This document shows positions 1 to 9,004 of a stretch of DNA of 14,149 nt, in pieces. The notes below the pieces were generated by a model. That model did no database searches and was not told where the DNA came from. It saw only the letters and a list, made by a program, of their open reading frames with translations. The stretch lies in contig JADIIX010000315.1 in the NCBI GenBank assembly GCA_027604505.1, forward strand, positions 1 through 14,149, in the 5' to 3' direction. Origin of the DNA: Gonapodya sp. JEL0774 (taxonomy: Eukaryota > Monoblepharomycota > Monoblepharidomycetes > Monoblepharidales > Gonapodyaceae). Made by a program: the position numbers and the translations under genes. Positions within the stretch are counted from its first letter, which is position 1. The number at the start of each line of letters is the position of its first letter.

Positions 1-2
1 TG

Positions 3-92
3 AGAAATAGGACAGAGGCCCCCAAGGAAAATGAATGGGAGGACAATGAATCTGAAGATGAAATAGAAGAAGCTGATAGTGACTTGAACTAA
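3..92 (+). CDS. Acidic C-terminal tail of a gene entering from the left (partial)
   Basis: Frame 3 is open from the window edge to a TAA at 90-92. It encodes about 29 residues dominated by Glu, Asp, Asn and Ser, ending in EEADSDLN. Acidic tails like this are frequent at the end of eukaryotic transposases and nuclear proteins, but no family can be named from it. The 5' part lies outside the window, so function and start are unknown. It could also be a chance open frame, since only 90 bases are visible; the strong acidic bias is the only argument that it is coding. Confidence 0.35.
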   Translation, partial: RNRTEAPKENEWEDNESEDEIEEADSDLN

Positions 93-139
93 ATGTGCTT
101 AGTATATTCTGTGGGAATACAAATTTTTTCAAAATGGGT

Positions 140-300
140 GAAAGCTCCAGAAAGCTTGAGCAAGGAGGGGAGGCTCGAGCTCGACCAAGATATCAGAGGC
201 TCAAAGCTCGGCACAAGCATGAAACATGAGATCAAAAGCTTGGTTGGGCGATCTTTTCTTGTGCAATGCTCAGCTCGGGCTCGGCTTGTCATCGCATGAT
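140..300. repeat. AGCTCG-rich tract
   Basis: The hexamer AGCTCG occurs at 178-183, 205-210 and 272-277, and its complement CGAGCT at 176-181, forming a small GCTCGAGCTCG palindrome. The variants GGCTCGG and GGCTCGAG lie nearby. No convincing gene runs through it. It may be the degraded end or regulatory part of the neighbouring element. Confidence 0.35.
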
Positions 301-319
301 GTAGGGCGTATGTCAAGGG

Positions 320-1149
320 ATGGACCATGGTGAGGAGTGGGTGGACCGTTGGGTCAGAGGTTGTGTCGTCCTCTGTCTCTCCACTTGTGTCAGTCTCCAT
401 GAGGTCAACAGGCTTCTCAAACACGTCTACGTTGTGCACTCTGGAGATTGCCTCTCGGACCTGTTCTCCGAGGTCTTCATCCATAGCCTAATATGTGTCT
501 TGAATGTGAGAGGTGACAGGAAGGTGCGCTTTGAAGCTAGTGAGCATCATGGAATATGTCTTTTTGAGGTCGTCATGGTGACGTCTGAGCCGTGCGATTT
601 GATCAGCGGAGCAGCATCAGGTGCTAGCACTGGGTGTGCCAGTCAGTACATCAGTGAAGAGACTGGCAGAGATCCAGGGGTTCTGGATGATGCAGTCGAA
701 TTCGTACTTTTGGAAGTACTTGTGTGTGAGAGTGGGCTGGTGAGAATCTGTGTATGCGGACTGTAGGTGTTTGAGACTGGCCTTATCCTCTGTGTCATCA
801 TCAACAAGATGCGTCTGCACGGAGGCATTGACCGCAGAGTGAGGTTCTTGGGCTTTGAATATGTGAAGGACAACGACCAATCATGTAATAAGGGGGTGGG
901 TCAGCAAACTGTCAGGGATACCACCCTGTCACAGCCGAACACCAACCGATCAAGAACCAGTTCGGGTTTCTTTTTGCGGGCAGGTCTGCCTTCATCAGAG
1001 GATGAAGCTGAACCTCACTTCTGTTTGTGTTCTCCATCTGCCGCTTCAGAGCTCGAAGAGTCATCTTCGGATGGAGTCTGGTACTCCTCGTCAGATGAGG
1101 CATCTACTGGGAAGGGTGCTTCATGCAGAAGTTCAGAGAAACAAATATC
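320..1149 (-). pseudogene. Decayed minus-strand gene of an unrecognised element
   Basis: Two stretches of protein-like sequence follow one another on the minus strand. The first (1149 to about 904) is rich in Ser, Asp and Glu with the basic patch RPARKKKPELVLDRLVFG; it carries one in-frame TGA (complement of 1015-1017). The second (about 875 to 320), in another frame, includes KYEFDCIIQNPWI, RRHHDDLKKTY and VFEKPVDLMETDTSGETEDD; it is broken by TGA (617-619) and TAG (488-490). A change of frame between the parts suggests a lost or unidentified intron near 880-915, but I could not fix matching splice sites. The order acidic Ser-rich region, basic patch, then mixed helical region resembles a transposon-encoded DNA-binding protein, but no family is recognised. 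It is divergent from the gene at 1241-2561, so the two may belong to one element. The opposite strand is also open in places, so confidence is moderate. Confidence 0.4.
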
Positions 1150-1240
1150 CTAAGCGGGCCTTGCCGCTAGGTCCGCAGCAAGGGATGTATGGTGTCTGCA
1201 ACTGCATAAAGGCGATCCCATCCCTCTGGAGCCTTAATCT

Positions 1241-2561
1241 GGCGTTGCATTGGAGCAATCACTCTATTATTTGGATATCATTCAAGAGGCAGGAGCTCAA
1301 ATATATAAGGATCACGTTCTCTACCCTTTCTGGAAGAACAGCACTGATTTTGGGGTCACAAATGAGAGGCTTGTTATCACGAGAGTCCAAACTACATTCC
1401 ACAATTGTCAAGAGGTCATTTCAAGTGACTTCCCTGATGAGATGACTGACTCCATGAGGTTCTTGGCTGTGAAGCAGGAGTCACAGATCCCTTTCACACC
1501 TGTCACTACTTTGCTGGAATATACTCTCTTCAGGCAGCACATTGGTGCATTTTGGAAGCCAGGTTCACGAGCCCCTGATTTTGAAGCATTTGCAAAGTCA
1601 ATATACTTCGGTCAAATCCCGCAGTTCACTCCTGATAGAGTAACAGTCTTCCGGAAAACACCTGATTCCTTGCAAAAGCACTTTCAAAAGTATATTTGAG
1701 CAAGGAACCGTGAACAGACTTTGCTGAACTGAGGTTGCATTTCAGTACAACACATGGTGATGTTAGTGACCTTCTTACTCTGGAGAAACCCTCCTACAAT
1801 ACATCAATAGCTCTCCTTGGTATTGATGATGATGAAGATGAGGAACTGGAAAATGTGAGTAACTAGCCAGTATTTTTCTTGTGCTTCTTTGTGTTGAATA
1901 AGTTCAAATCCCTCAGAATGATTCATTTTATCCATTAGATGTGCCACAAAGTTCTGATCCTTCTATTCCGCTTGAGAACATGAACTTCTCCACTGTGAAT
2001 GGCTCCACAGCAAGGCGCCACCCTTTCACTGCCCCTCCAGCTCTTGGCTTGGATGGACAACTTGGTTATACATTACCTGTGGCCTCATTCATACCACCTG
2101 ACAAATCAAAAAGGAAATTTCTGCGCATATGTTTTTATTGTGGGGAGCCTGAATGCAAAGGTTCTGGTGCTAAAGAGCTGTGCTGGTTACATCCAAACAA
2201 TCCAGAAAAGGGTAAGGTACCACAAAAGTGCAGGAAGTGCATGAGGCCTTATTGTAGTGGAAGGAGAACCGGAATATGTGTGAATGAGCAGTGGATTAGT
2301 TCAGGTTTTGGGATTCATCTGAGCTGCCTGATTGAATACCAAATGAGGAGTGCAGACAGATTAAGCTTGCTATTGTTAAATGGCTTAATCAAAAATAGTG
2401 CTCTATTGTATATTTGTAAATGGTATTACAGTTACAGTGGAGAAATTTTTGTAGTATTCTGTGACTTCACGATCCAAGAGCCAATGCCACTGTCATTTAG
2501 AAGAGAGAAAGCGATGCATATTAAGGGTTTTCAGTTAGATGCTCCTTTTTGGACCAAGTAA
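1241..2561 (+). pseudogene. Decayed plus-strand gene with Cys-rich C-terminus; unrecognised transposon-like protein
   Basis: Protein-like sequence runs from about 1241, after an in-frame TAA, so an upstream exon is probably missing. It includes YYLDIIQEAGAQIYKD and FWKPGSRAPDFEAF. Near 1690-1700 the frame shifts from 2 to 1, and a TGA follows at 1711-1713 (probably an old CGA). Frame 1 continues through TDFAELRLHFSTTHGDVSDL to an acidic DDDEDEELEN run. A 62-nt phase-0 intron (1855-1916) joins this to NDSFYPLDVPQSSD, restoring one open frame up to the TAA at 2559-2561. The last exon has a dense Cys/His cluster (CFYCGEPECKG, ELCWLH, CRKCMRPYC, ICVN) likely to bind zinc. The last 60 or so residues look less protein-like and may be read-through. 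I do not recognise the family. The clean intron shows that it was a spliced gene; the frameshift and stop show that it is no longer intact. Confidence 0.5.
1855..1916 (+). other. Spliceosomal intron, 62 nt, phase 0
   Basis: The donor GTGAGT at 1855 follows an AAT codon. The acceptor CCTCAG ends at 1916 after a T-rich tract (TATTTTTCTTGTGCTTCTTT). Removing it joins the acidic exon and the Cys-rich exon in one frame, and without removal the frame stops at TAG (1864-1866). A later AG at 1938 would put the next exon out of frame. Confidence 0.75.
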
Positions 2562-3997
2562 ACCTTTCTGGCTTTTCTGTGCTTCCCCCTACTAGTATGC
2601 AAACTGTTACCACATTGACATCTACCTGCTACTTCTGTGCAACCAGGGCCTTATCTCCATTATCCCCAACATTATCCCCAATCTTCTCTTCACTAAAGAA
2701 CCACTATCACTGATTATCAATTTGAAACAGGAATGTTCACAGTACAAACAGTGCAACAGATTCAAGAGGCTTTCACAATTGAAACACAGGGATGAGACAA
2801 GCACTTCCTCTTCTAGTGTATTTCATGATAGCAGAGCACTGCAGATTGTCTGTTTGGGGAATAATTTACCCCAATGTTTCCATAGCCATCTTAGATGCAC
2901 TGAAAAAAGTGAAGCATTGGGGGGAATGCATTATGAGAGAATCATCAGGTTGAACTTTCACATTGACTTGGAGATTATAATTAATATCCAATCTGTCCTA
3001 ATATCAAATCTCAAGGGCCTTTTAGTGTTTCCAACGAAGTTTTCTGCCTTGATGGGGATTTTCATTAAAGGTTGAGGTAGATTGGCTGTCTGAGTGGTAA
3101 GGGCTCTTTGCAAGCAGTATAATCATGTAAGACACTGTAAAACATATCTTAAACCCTTGTGAATAGTATACAGAGTTAATTCAAGAGAGCATGAGGTGGA
3201 GTCTGTTTTTTGTACACAATTTCTATGGGGTTTGCCACAAACTTCTGACTTACTGTGGTGTTAACTTCCATCAAATGAATAAAGTGTGGTAGGTTGGTCA
3301 AACAGGTACCCAATGGAGGCCTCAGGCACAGACTGTGTGGTGATGGAGATGAAGTTACGCCTCAAGGTGCCTTGGTTGCTGTGTCAAGCTGTCTCTGGTT
3401 GTAAGTGCATGAGGCCCACCTCTGGGCTCCAGCCAATTAGTGCTTGTCACTAGCAAAATAAGCACATTTAAATCTACTATTCTGCCCATCTTACAAGGCT
3501 CACTGTACAACTACTCCCATATCCCAAGACTTGATAAATGATCAGGGTGCAAACAAGCAAATGATATCAGTTCACAGTCAGTTGCATTCTATTCTTGTTT
3601 GGCACACACAATCATACACCATACAGCCACTGCAAGAGTCAAGGTCTTGCCGTTGGAACCATACTGAGACTGCTGTGTGACTGTGACACTCAGGTTCAAC
3701 CAAAGCATGGTTTATGAGCTACACATGTACTAAACGCACAAGTTTCTCCATAAGACAATATACACCCTGGCCCACAGAACCATTACAGTTACACTGTAAG
3801 ACTGAGATGTCAGGTAAATTTAACCCAAGCGAATGAAGTTGAATGCTTGCTGGTGGAAACCCTGGGAAAGGGCAGAACAGGCCAGTGACAGGCAGACTAA
3901 GCTTCAAGGAGGAAGGAACTAGAAGCAACATGAGCTGCAGATAGCTTTAGTTTATGTCAAACCTTAGGCTGACTTGCTTTGCTGATGAATTACAATG
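2562..3997. other. Gene-poor, CpG-poor stretch
   Basis: No convincing gene. Only 2 CG dinucleotides were counted by hand between 2581 and 3600, which suggests old methylated sequence. Open frames at 2722-3075 (plus) and 3719-3931 (minus) lack protein-like composition or recognisable motifs. AATAAA at 3278-3283 is a possible polyadenylation signal but lies about 700 bases beyond the preceding gene. The Harbinger element has inserted into the right edge of this stretch. Confidence 0.6.
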
Positions 3998-4000
3998 TAA
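3998..4000. repeat. Target-site duplication TAA, left copy
   Basis: TAA directly precedes the GGGTGTGTACGG end. The matching TAA is at 6908-6910. Three-base TWA duplications are the standard signature of PIF/Harbinger insertion. Confidence 0.85.
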
Positions 4001-4044
4001 GGGTGTGTACGGCCAGCACATTATTGTGCACGATAAGTAGTTAT
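4001..4044 (+). repeat. Left terminal inverted repeat
   Basis: It begins GGGTGTGTACGGC and includes AAGTAGTTAT at 4035-4044, both matched in inverted form at 6870-6907 with small length differences. A related copy of the outermost 13 bases, GGGTGTGTTTGGC, recurs in direct orientation at 4085-4097 and may be a second transposase binding site. Confidence 0.8.
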
Positions 4045-4084
4045 GTGCACCAATAAATAGTTTCTGCCCAGATTTGGATCATGA

Positions 4085-4097
4085 GGGTGTGTTTGGC
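4085..4097 (+). repeat. Subterminal copy of the terminal motif
   Basis: GGGTGTGTTTGGC matches the first 13 bases of the element at 11 positions, in the same direction, 84 bases inward. On the right side a looser relative, GGGTGCGTGTA, is present on the minus strand at about 6838-6849. Such subterminal copies commonly bind the transposase or its Myb-like partner; this role is inferred. Confidence 0.45.
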
Positions 4098-4585
4098 ACT
4101 GGTTTTCCAGAAAAAAATCACAGGTGGTTGCTCACCAAAAAAAAAAAACTACCTTCTGGGCTTCTTCTTCAACTGTCACAAACTCGTAGTTTCAGCATAC
4201 ACACCAATTCCTCAACGCAATGGGACTGAAACAATGCAAAACTGGCAAGGCTAAGGCAGAGGATACAGAGGAAATGGACGAGAGGGACAAGAAGGTCCAG
4301 TGGAAGACCAAGGACAGAGAGATGGCGCTATTCGAGACCCTCCTCTCGTTTAAAGCACACAGGAAGGGCGGCAAGTTCTCCAAGCAGTGGATACTGATTG
4401 TCGCTGCCTTCAACGACTGGGCAAAGGTCAAATACAGCAAGACAGCAATTCAGAACAAGCATGGGGAGCTGAAACAAATGCACACAGCATTCCTCAAGCT
4501 CAGGGACCGTTCTGGAGCCGGCGTGGACCCAACAAACCGGTGCAAGGTGACAATGAGCAATGATTTGTGGAAGGATTGGGAGAAG

Positions 4586-4649
4586 GTGAGTGCTGGGTTA
4601 GGATGCGGGTCCTGAGGAACTCTATCACCGCTTCGTTTTTAATGAACAG
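4586..4649 (+). other. Intron, 64 nt, phase 0, in the Myb/SANT-like gene
   Basis: Donor GTGAGT after an AAG codon; acceptor AATGAACAG ending at 4649. Splicing joins WEK to HNETLLKY in a continuous frame. Without splicing the frame stops within about 10 codons. Confidence 0.75.
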
Positions 4650-4898
4650 CACAATGAAACCCTCCTCAAGTACAAATGGCGTGCCAATGGTTTCCCATTG
4701 CTTGTGCTGGCCGACCAGATCTGGGGACCACTGCTGCCACTGCACAGTATGCAACAAACAGAACAACATACCAGGTGCGAGACACCAGCAGAGACCCAGC
4801 AGACGTGATGGACAGCAGCAACTCATCGGAGGATGAGAAGAGTCGCACGGAGCAAGATGAATGCGATGGACGTAGCCTCTGGGACAGTCGGGAGGCAG

Positions 4899-4958
4899 GT
4901 GAGCGGTACTTTTCATATTGCTCTAATCACATACCAGACTCCACCACTGATTTTACAG
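4899..4958 (+). other. Intron, 60 nt, phase 1, in the Myb/SANT-like gene
   Basis: Donor GTGAGC at 4899 and acceptor TTTTACAG ending at 4958. Its length is a multiple of three and it contains no in-frame stop, so it could also be retained as coding sequence. The strong splice sites and the size match to the other introns favour removal. Confidence 0.6.
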
Positions 4959-5382
4959 GTCATAGCAGTGCTCCTAGCACTCCCGTGCTTTCTGTCTCTC
5001 TTGATGGGTTGTGGAGGGGCTCCGAGAACTCTGTCACACGCTCGAAAGCCCCAACCACACGCCAGAAATGCAAACAGGACAGCTCCATCACCCCTAACCC
5101 AGCAGACTGAATTGCTGCTGGCATCAACAACTTTGCAGTCGTATTCAAGTCAGCCATGCAGAGTGGCGGGGTGGAGGAGAATGGCAGCTGGGTGGTAAAG
5201 GAACTCAGTGTTGCTCTCACAGACGGGTTCAATGCTGAGGAGCGTCACCACCTCACAAGGCTGTTCAGAGAAGACAAGGTAAACTCAGTGGTTTTCTACA
5301 GCTTGGGGGATGTGGGGACATGGCGGGGTTGTCTTGAGGACCAGGATCTGCCCAGGTAGATGTGTCAGACGCAAGATGCGAT

Positions 5383-5388
5383 AATAAA
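5383..5388 (+). terminator. Polyadenylation signal AATAAA
   Basis: AATAAA lies 24 bases after the TAG of the Myb/SANT-like gene, in the short gap before the convergent transposase gene, so it is well placed to end the plus-strand transcript. Confidence 0.55.
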
Positions 5389-5447
5389 TTTCATGTATTA
5401 CAACAGATGTAGTGTTAATAAGAACAAAAATGTTACGTGAAACACCA

Positions 5448-6612
5448 CTAATTGTCTACAACAGGGGGTGCGTGGTAATCACGTTCCGCCTGGATTCGCA
5501 TATAGTCATCCCACATCCTCTGAGCTGTCTGCTCCCTCCCCACCACTGCTGGCTCCATATGGCGACATTGTGACTGCACCACCCTGCTCACTGTTGGGCC
5601 CACTGGGTATGGGTTAACGGCAACAAAGTCTGTGGCGATTGCGTCCCCAGCACCATGGGTCCGCTGATCCACAAAATTGTAGATCACAATACATGCCTGT
5701 AGAGTGAAGTACATGTACCACCCACCTTTCTCTAGTGCCTGTGTCCTGTTCTTAGCTATGCCGATCACCCACTCAACTATATTGCAGAGGGATGAGTGCC
5801 GCAGGTTGTACAGCTCTAGCAGTGTCTGAGGTCAATGTAGACACAGGAATGCATGAGTCAGTGAAATTTTCAACACTCACCTCTTTCCCCACTCTGCCCA
5901 CTCTTTGATGTGATACCGAACCCTGAACTTGTATGGGGTCCTCCACTGCATATTGTGCTCATATCCTGCATCCACAAGGTACCAGCGTCCATCAGGCACA
6001 TGGAGTCCACCTTGCTGAAGGGTGTCCGCAAGGACTGTATGGTTGTGTGCTGAGCCCTTGTACCCTGCATAAACATAAACAAATTGTCCGTCCAGATCCA
6101 CAATCGCGAGAACATTCTGTGAAAGAAAGCTCTTACAATTCCGAAAGGGAACCTGAGTGTCCCCTACAGGTAAGCGTGCCTCGATGTATGTACCGTCAGC
6201 AGCACCAAGGCACCCATCAAAATATGGGTAGAAACGAGGGTTCCCTGTGATTCTTTCTGACTCTGCAGTGTTTGCCATGGGTAGTACAGTATAGTCCTGG
6301 GCAAGAGAAGCAACAGCAGCTTGAGCAGCTCGGATGTAAGCTGTTACAGTGGACAGGGAGTGCTGGAAACGAGTCCGTATAGCCTGCATGGACACTCCTT
6401 GTCCCAGATACATCATTTGCTACTCTACGCTGGCCTCCACTGTGTCAATCAGTCGCTGTCACAAGCAAATCTCCTGGCAGAGGTCTAGGAAGACCTTTTG
6501 CAGCATCCTCAGATTGTCAAGGACCATCTCATCATGGCCCACACAGAATTTCCTGAGTCCAGGCCTTGCCCTGAAGCGCTGCATTGGTCATTGGTTGCGG
6601 AACTCAGCAAGG
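5448..6612 (-). pseudogene. PIF/Harbinger DDE transposase (HARBI1-like), broken
   Basis: DDE_Tnp_4-type transposase. Reading leftward from 6612, an N-terminal part (PMQRFRARPGLRKFC, then LRMLQKVFLDLCQEI) is interrupted by TGA (6588-6590), TGA (6459-6461) and TAG (6420-6422). From 6419 an open frame of about 180 codons carries a helix-turn-helix-like stretch (VSMQAIRTRFQHSLSTV) and the catalytic core. First acid: Asp in GAADGTYIEA (codon 6195-6197). Second acid: expected in GSxHDxxVL, but this copy reads GSAHNHTVL, with Asn (codon 6042-6044, AAC instead of GAC). A conserved VDAGY follows. A 55-nt intron (5880-5826) precedes the last exon, which holds the third acid, Glu in NIVEWVIGIAKNR (codon 5772-5774), and ends at the stop at 5448-5450. 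The frame does not close across the intron by one base. Stops, frame break and the lost Asp indicate an inactive enzyme. Confidence 0.9.
5826..5880 (-). other. Intron, 55 nt, in the transposase gene
   Basis: On the minus strand the donor is GTGAGT at 5880 and the acceptor CCTCAG ends at 5826. The left exon ends in phase 2 while the right exon begins in phase 0, so splicing here would shift the frame. A small indel in a dead copy is the simplest explanation. Confidence 0.6.
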
Positions 6613-6869
6613 ATGGGGAATCTAAAAAAGAGGCAGCAGCAGCGACAAGCACGACAAAGGCGGCACCAGTTGCCGCGACCATCCCAGTCCTGCCTTCCAC
6701 CTGATTGTTGATTCCACGTCCATATTTTCCACCATGATGCCAATCTGTGATGTGGGAGATGCGGGGTTTCTCGAGGGATTATGTGCGGGATGTTCAGCAC
6801 TTGCTTGACCAAAAACTAGTAATTTACAAAGTACTCATACACGCACCCCCAATAACAAATACTTCATAA

Positions 6870-6907
6870 ATAACTACTTTTTAAAACTACGGGTGCTGTA
6901 CACGCCC
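6870..6907 (-). repeat. Right terminal inverted repeat
   Basis: Read on the minus strand from 6907 it begins GGGCGTGTACAGC and includes AAGTAGTTAT (complement of 6870-6879), matching the left end at 4001-4044. Confidence 0.8.
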
Positions 6908-6910
6908 TAA
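6908..6910. repeat. Target-site duplication TAA, right copy
   Basis: TAA directly follows the right end of the Harbinger element and matches 3998-4000. Confidence 0.85.
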
Positions 6911-9004
6911 GGATTATAAGGCTAATACCAATGACAATAATTGGAGTGTCCAGAATTGTATTGACAGCTGAGTACCTTAACCTTTCCTGGTGTAAACACC
7001 AAACATTCCAAATCCTGATATTGACTACAATCTTCCTCAACCAGGCTGTGCACCTGACATTGCGAGGTCTACACAGCTTGTTTACTTTTGAACTACAGTA
7101 CTCAGTTTCTTGCCACATGCACTGTGTGACCCGCCCAGGGATCATGTCAGGGAACCAAATGAGATAGGCTATGATGGAATGTGAATAGAAGGAAAACAAT
7201 ACAAACAGCTCACATCCTACCTATGACGGAGTGAAGTCAACCAAACCTAGAGAAACTAAAACCCTCACAGTAGGATCACCCAGTGGGTGCTGTGCCACAC
7301 AACCCTAATCATGTGACTAATCCCTACACCACCACCACCAACCTAGCAGTATGCTAACAAATGTCACCAAAGGTGACACACTGTGTCATAGAACCAGTTG
7401 GCTGTTAATAAATGCACTGAGGTTGGTAACTTGTTCCAACAGGTCCACTTGAAAGTGTGATGCTACTTTACAGTCCTGGTCTAGTTCTATCATCTATGAT
7501 GGTGTATGTTCTGGGCTGCTCCATTTCCTTAATTAGCCACAGTCTGTTTGCAGAACCACCAATGGTTTGGTGGTGCCTCAGGCTTGTACAAAGAGCTCTG
7601 ATAGAAAATTTCAGATCTATTGGTCATTGGAGGTATAATATCATATTATTTGCTGCCTCATTCCTAACCTGTTCCTTGGATACTGAGGTAGTCCTCCTAG
7701 AGTCTCAATACTTGGTGAGTTCAACAGATAGCACTCTACATGAAAAATACAGCATTGGTTCCTTGGTGCCATGTAAATCTATCCAAAAATTACACTGTGT
7801 GACTTTCTGCTTGGCACCACAAGGAGATATATAAAAGCAATAGTTTACATTTTAAGATTGGATCAAATCACAACTAAAACTCAGAAGTCTGAACTCAAAG
7901 TCTCAGTGAGTTCCTTGTGTTGTCTCCCATGACTCTGCACTCCCTCGCGAAATATCCTTGAAGTTCCTCTTCTGCGTTTCCCTGTCACGTTCTCTCCAGC
8001 TACTATCACCCAATGTTTGAGTTTCTCTCTCTACAGCCATTACCTTTGAGTTTGTCACCGCTTCCACAGACCACCCACATGAGGGGCAGAGCCTGAGTTG
8101 CACTTTGTCTCACATCCCACCTCCTCACCGACATCCAGTCACCCAGTCACCCAGTTTCCCCGAATATCCAAACTTGTTCCACTGTCCCTCACAGTAAGCT
8201 GTTTTGCACAGGAGGTGGAAGAGTCATTTCTGAAGCAATATGCTTCTTGTGGTGGCAGGTTCACTCTTACAAGTTATATATGCAGTTGAATAGTAGCAAC
8301 CAGCAAGATGAAACCAGGCCAGTAATGAAATTGATTATCACAATCATACATGTAGTAACAACCACTTTTTGTACACAACTGGGACTGTCTATAGACCACA
8401 GAGTACTGAGGTCATGACCCACAGTCAAATACACTCTCTTACATTCTCTGCTTTGAAATTGTCTCCAAGAACGACCCCCGCTGTAATCCCTCGTTTTTGA
8501 ATCATGTCACTTCGCGTGGATGCCCTCCGGGTCTTCCTCCTGCAGCCCCCCGAGCAGTCTTTGAGTTTGTAGCTCACTTCATGCTGCTCTCTCGCTCAGA
8601 TTTTTCGATTATCTGGATCAAATGGATATATCAACTCTCTATCAAGAGTTGACTATTGTCTCCCTGCTTCTGTGTCTGTCTCCTGCCCTCTTGACTTGGT
8701 AATACCTCCCCAATCAGTACATCTTCTTGATACTACCTATTTCAAAGTCCCTTAATCGTCACAAGATCACGCTACACAAATGAAACATCACTAGACTATG
8801 ATGTTTGGTGCCTTATCTTTGACCGGCTCCGTTCACAGTATGTTTCAGGTTAACACAAATGAAATCACTCTTTTCCACGATCCAGGATGTTTCAAGAGTG
8901 TCAACGACACTTCATACGCTGCAAAGGAGTGTGAGGATAATGAAAGACAACGGAAAACTCTATTCTGAAAAGACTGTGCTCGGCTCCATTATCTACCTCA
9001 ACTA
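6911..9004. other. Gene-poor stretch between the Harbinger element and the Crypton-derived gene
   Basis: No convincing gene. It contains short open frames on both strands (for example 7457-7834 plus, 7903-8103 minus, 8859-9041 plus) without recognisable domains. The left part, to about 7.9 kb, is CpG-poor like the sequence left of the Harbinger element and is probably its continuation. From about 7.95 kb, and clearly from 8.47 kb, CpG becomes more frequent. A brief protein-like run, LFHDPGCFKSVNDTSYAAKE, lies at about 8872-8931 plus but has stops on both sides. Confidence 0.55.
8135..8154 (+). repeat. Short tandem repeat, CCAGTCAC x 2.5
   Basis: Two exact copies of CCAGTCAC followed by CCAG. 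It is too short to imply a function. Confidence 0.6.

Larger units (their letters stand above)
4220..5359 (+). pseudogene. Harbinger Myb/SANT-like DNA-binding protein gene, broken
   Basis: The second Harbinger protein, which in this family binds the transposon ends and helps import the transposase into the nucleus. It starts at ATG 4220. A basic, Glu-rich leader precedes a Myb/SANT-like domain at about residues 30-120, with KTAIQNKHGELKQMHTAF and a Trp-rich NDLWKDWEK end. A 64-nt intron (4586-4649) joins to HNETLLKYKWRANGFPLL, the stretch that usually follows this domain. At about 4725 one base appears lost: LADQIWG runs in frame 0, then TTAATAQYATN continues in frame 2. A Ser/Asp/Glu-rich linker, a second intron (4899-4958), and a C-terminal helical part (KELSVALTDGFNAEERHHL) follow. 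A TGA at 5108-5110 interrupts the frame before the C-terminal part, which ends at TAG 5357-5359. One frameshift and one stop make it a pseudogene. It is convergent with the transposase. Confidence 0.78.
4001..6907. mobile_element. PIF/Harbinger DNA transposon, 2,907 bp, both ends present
   Basis: The element is bounded by TAA on both sides and by imperfect terminal inverted repeats: left GGGTGTGTACGGC, right (read inward) GGGCGTGTACAGC, 11 of 13 identical. A second shared block, AAGTAGTTAT, lies about 30 bases in from each end. It carries the two genes expected of an autonomous Harbinger: a Myb/SANT-like DNA-binding protein on the plus strand and a DDE transposase on the minus strand, arranged convergently with about 90 bases between their stops. 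Family knowledge says that both proteins are needed for transposition. Both genes here contain stops and frame breaks, so the copy is probably dead. The intact ends could still be moved by proteins from another copy. Confidence 0.92.

Noticed and set aside
320-766. Plus-strand open frame of 148 codons
   Set aside because: Cys- and Val-rich composition without motifs; it is the shadow of the better minus-strand frame.
3083-3160. tRNA-like A box (TGTCTGAGTGGTAAGGG), possible tRNA or tRNA-derived SINE
   Set aside because: It resembles the D-arm of Ser/Leu tRNAs, but no anticodon stem, B box or acceptor pairing could be found downstream.
4136-4148. A-rich run as a retrotransposon tail
   Set aside because: It lies inside the Harbinger element upstream of the Myb-like gene, with no target duplication or retro-element sequence next to it.
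6509-6700. Hydrophobic minus-strand frame that could be a membrane or signal segment
   Set aside because: It overlaps the better transposase frame inside the Harbinger element, and no secretory role fits there.
7457-7834. Plus-strand open frame of 125 codons, hydrophobic
   Set aside because: No recognisable motif, CpG-poor gene-desert context, and no support from splice sites or a domain.
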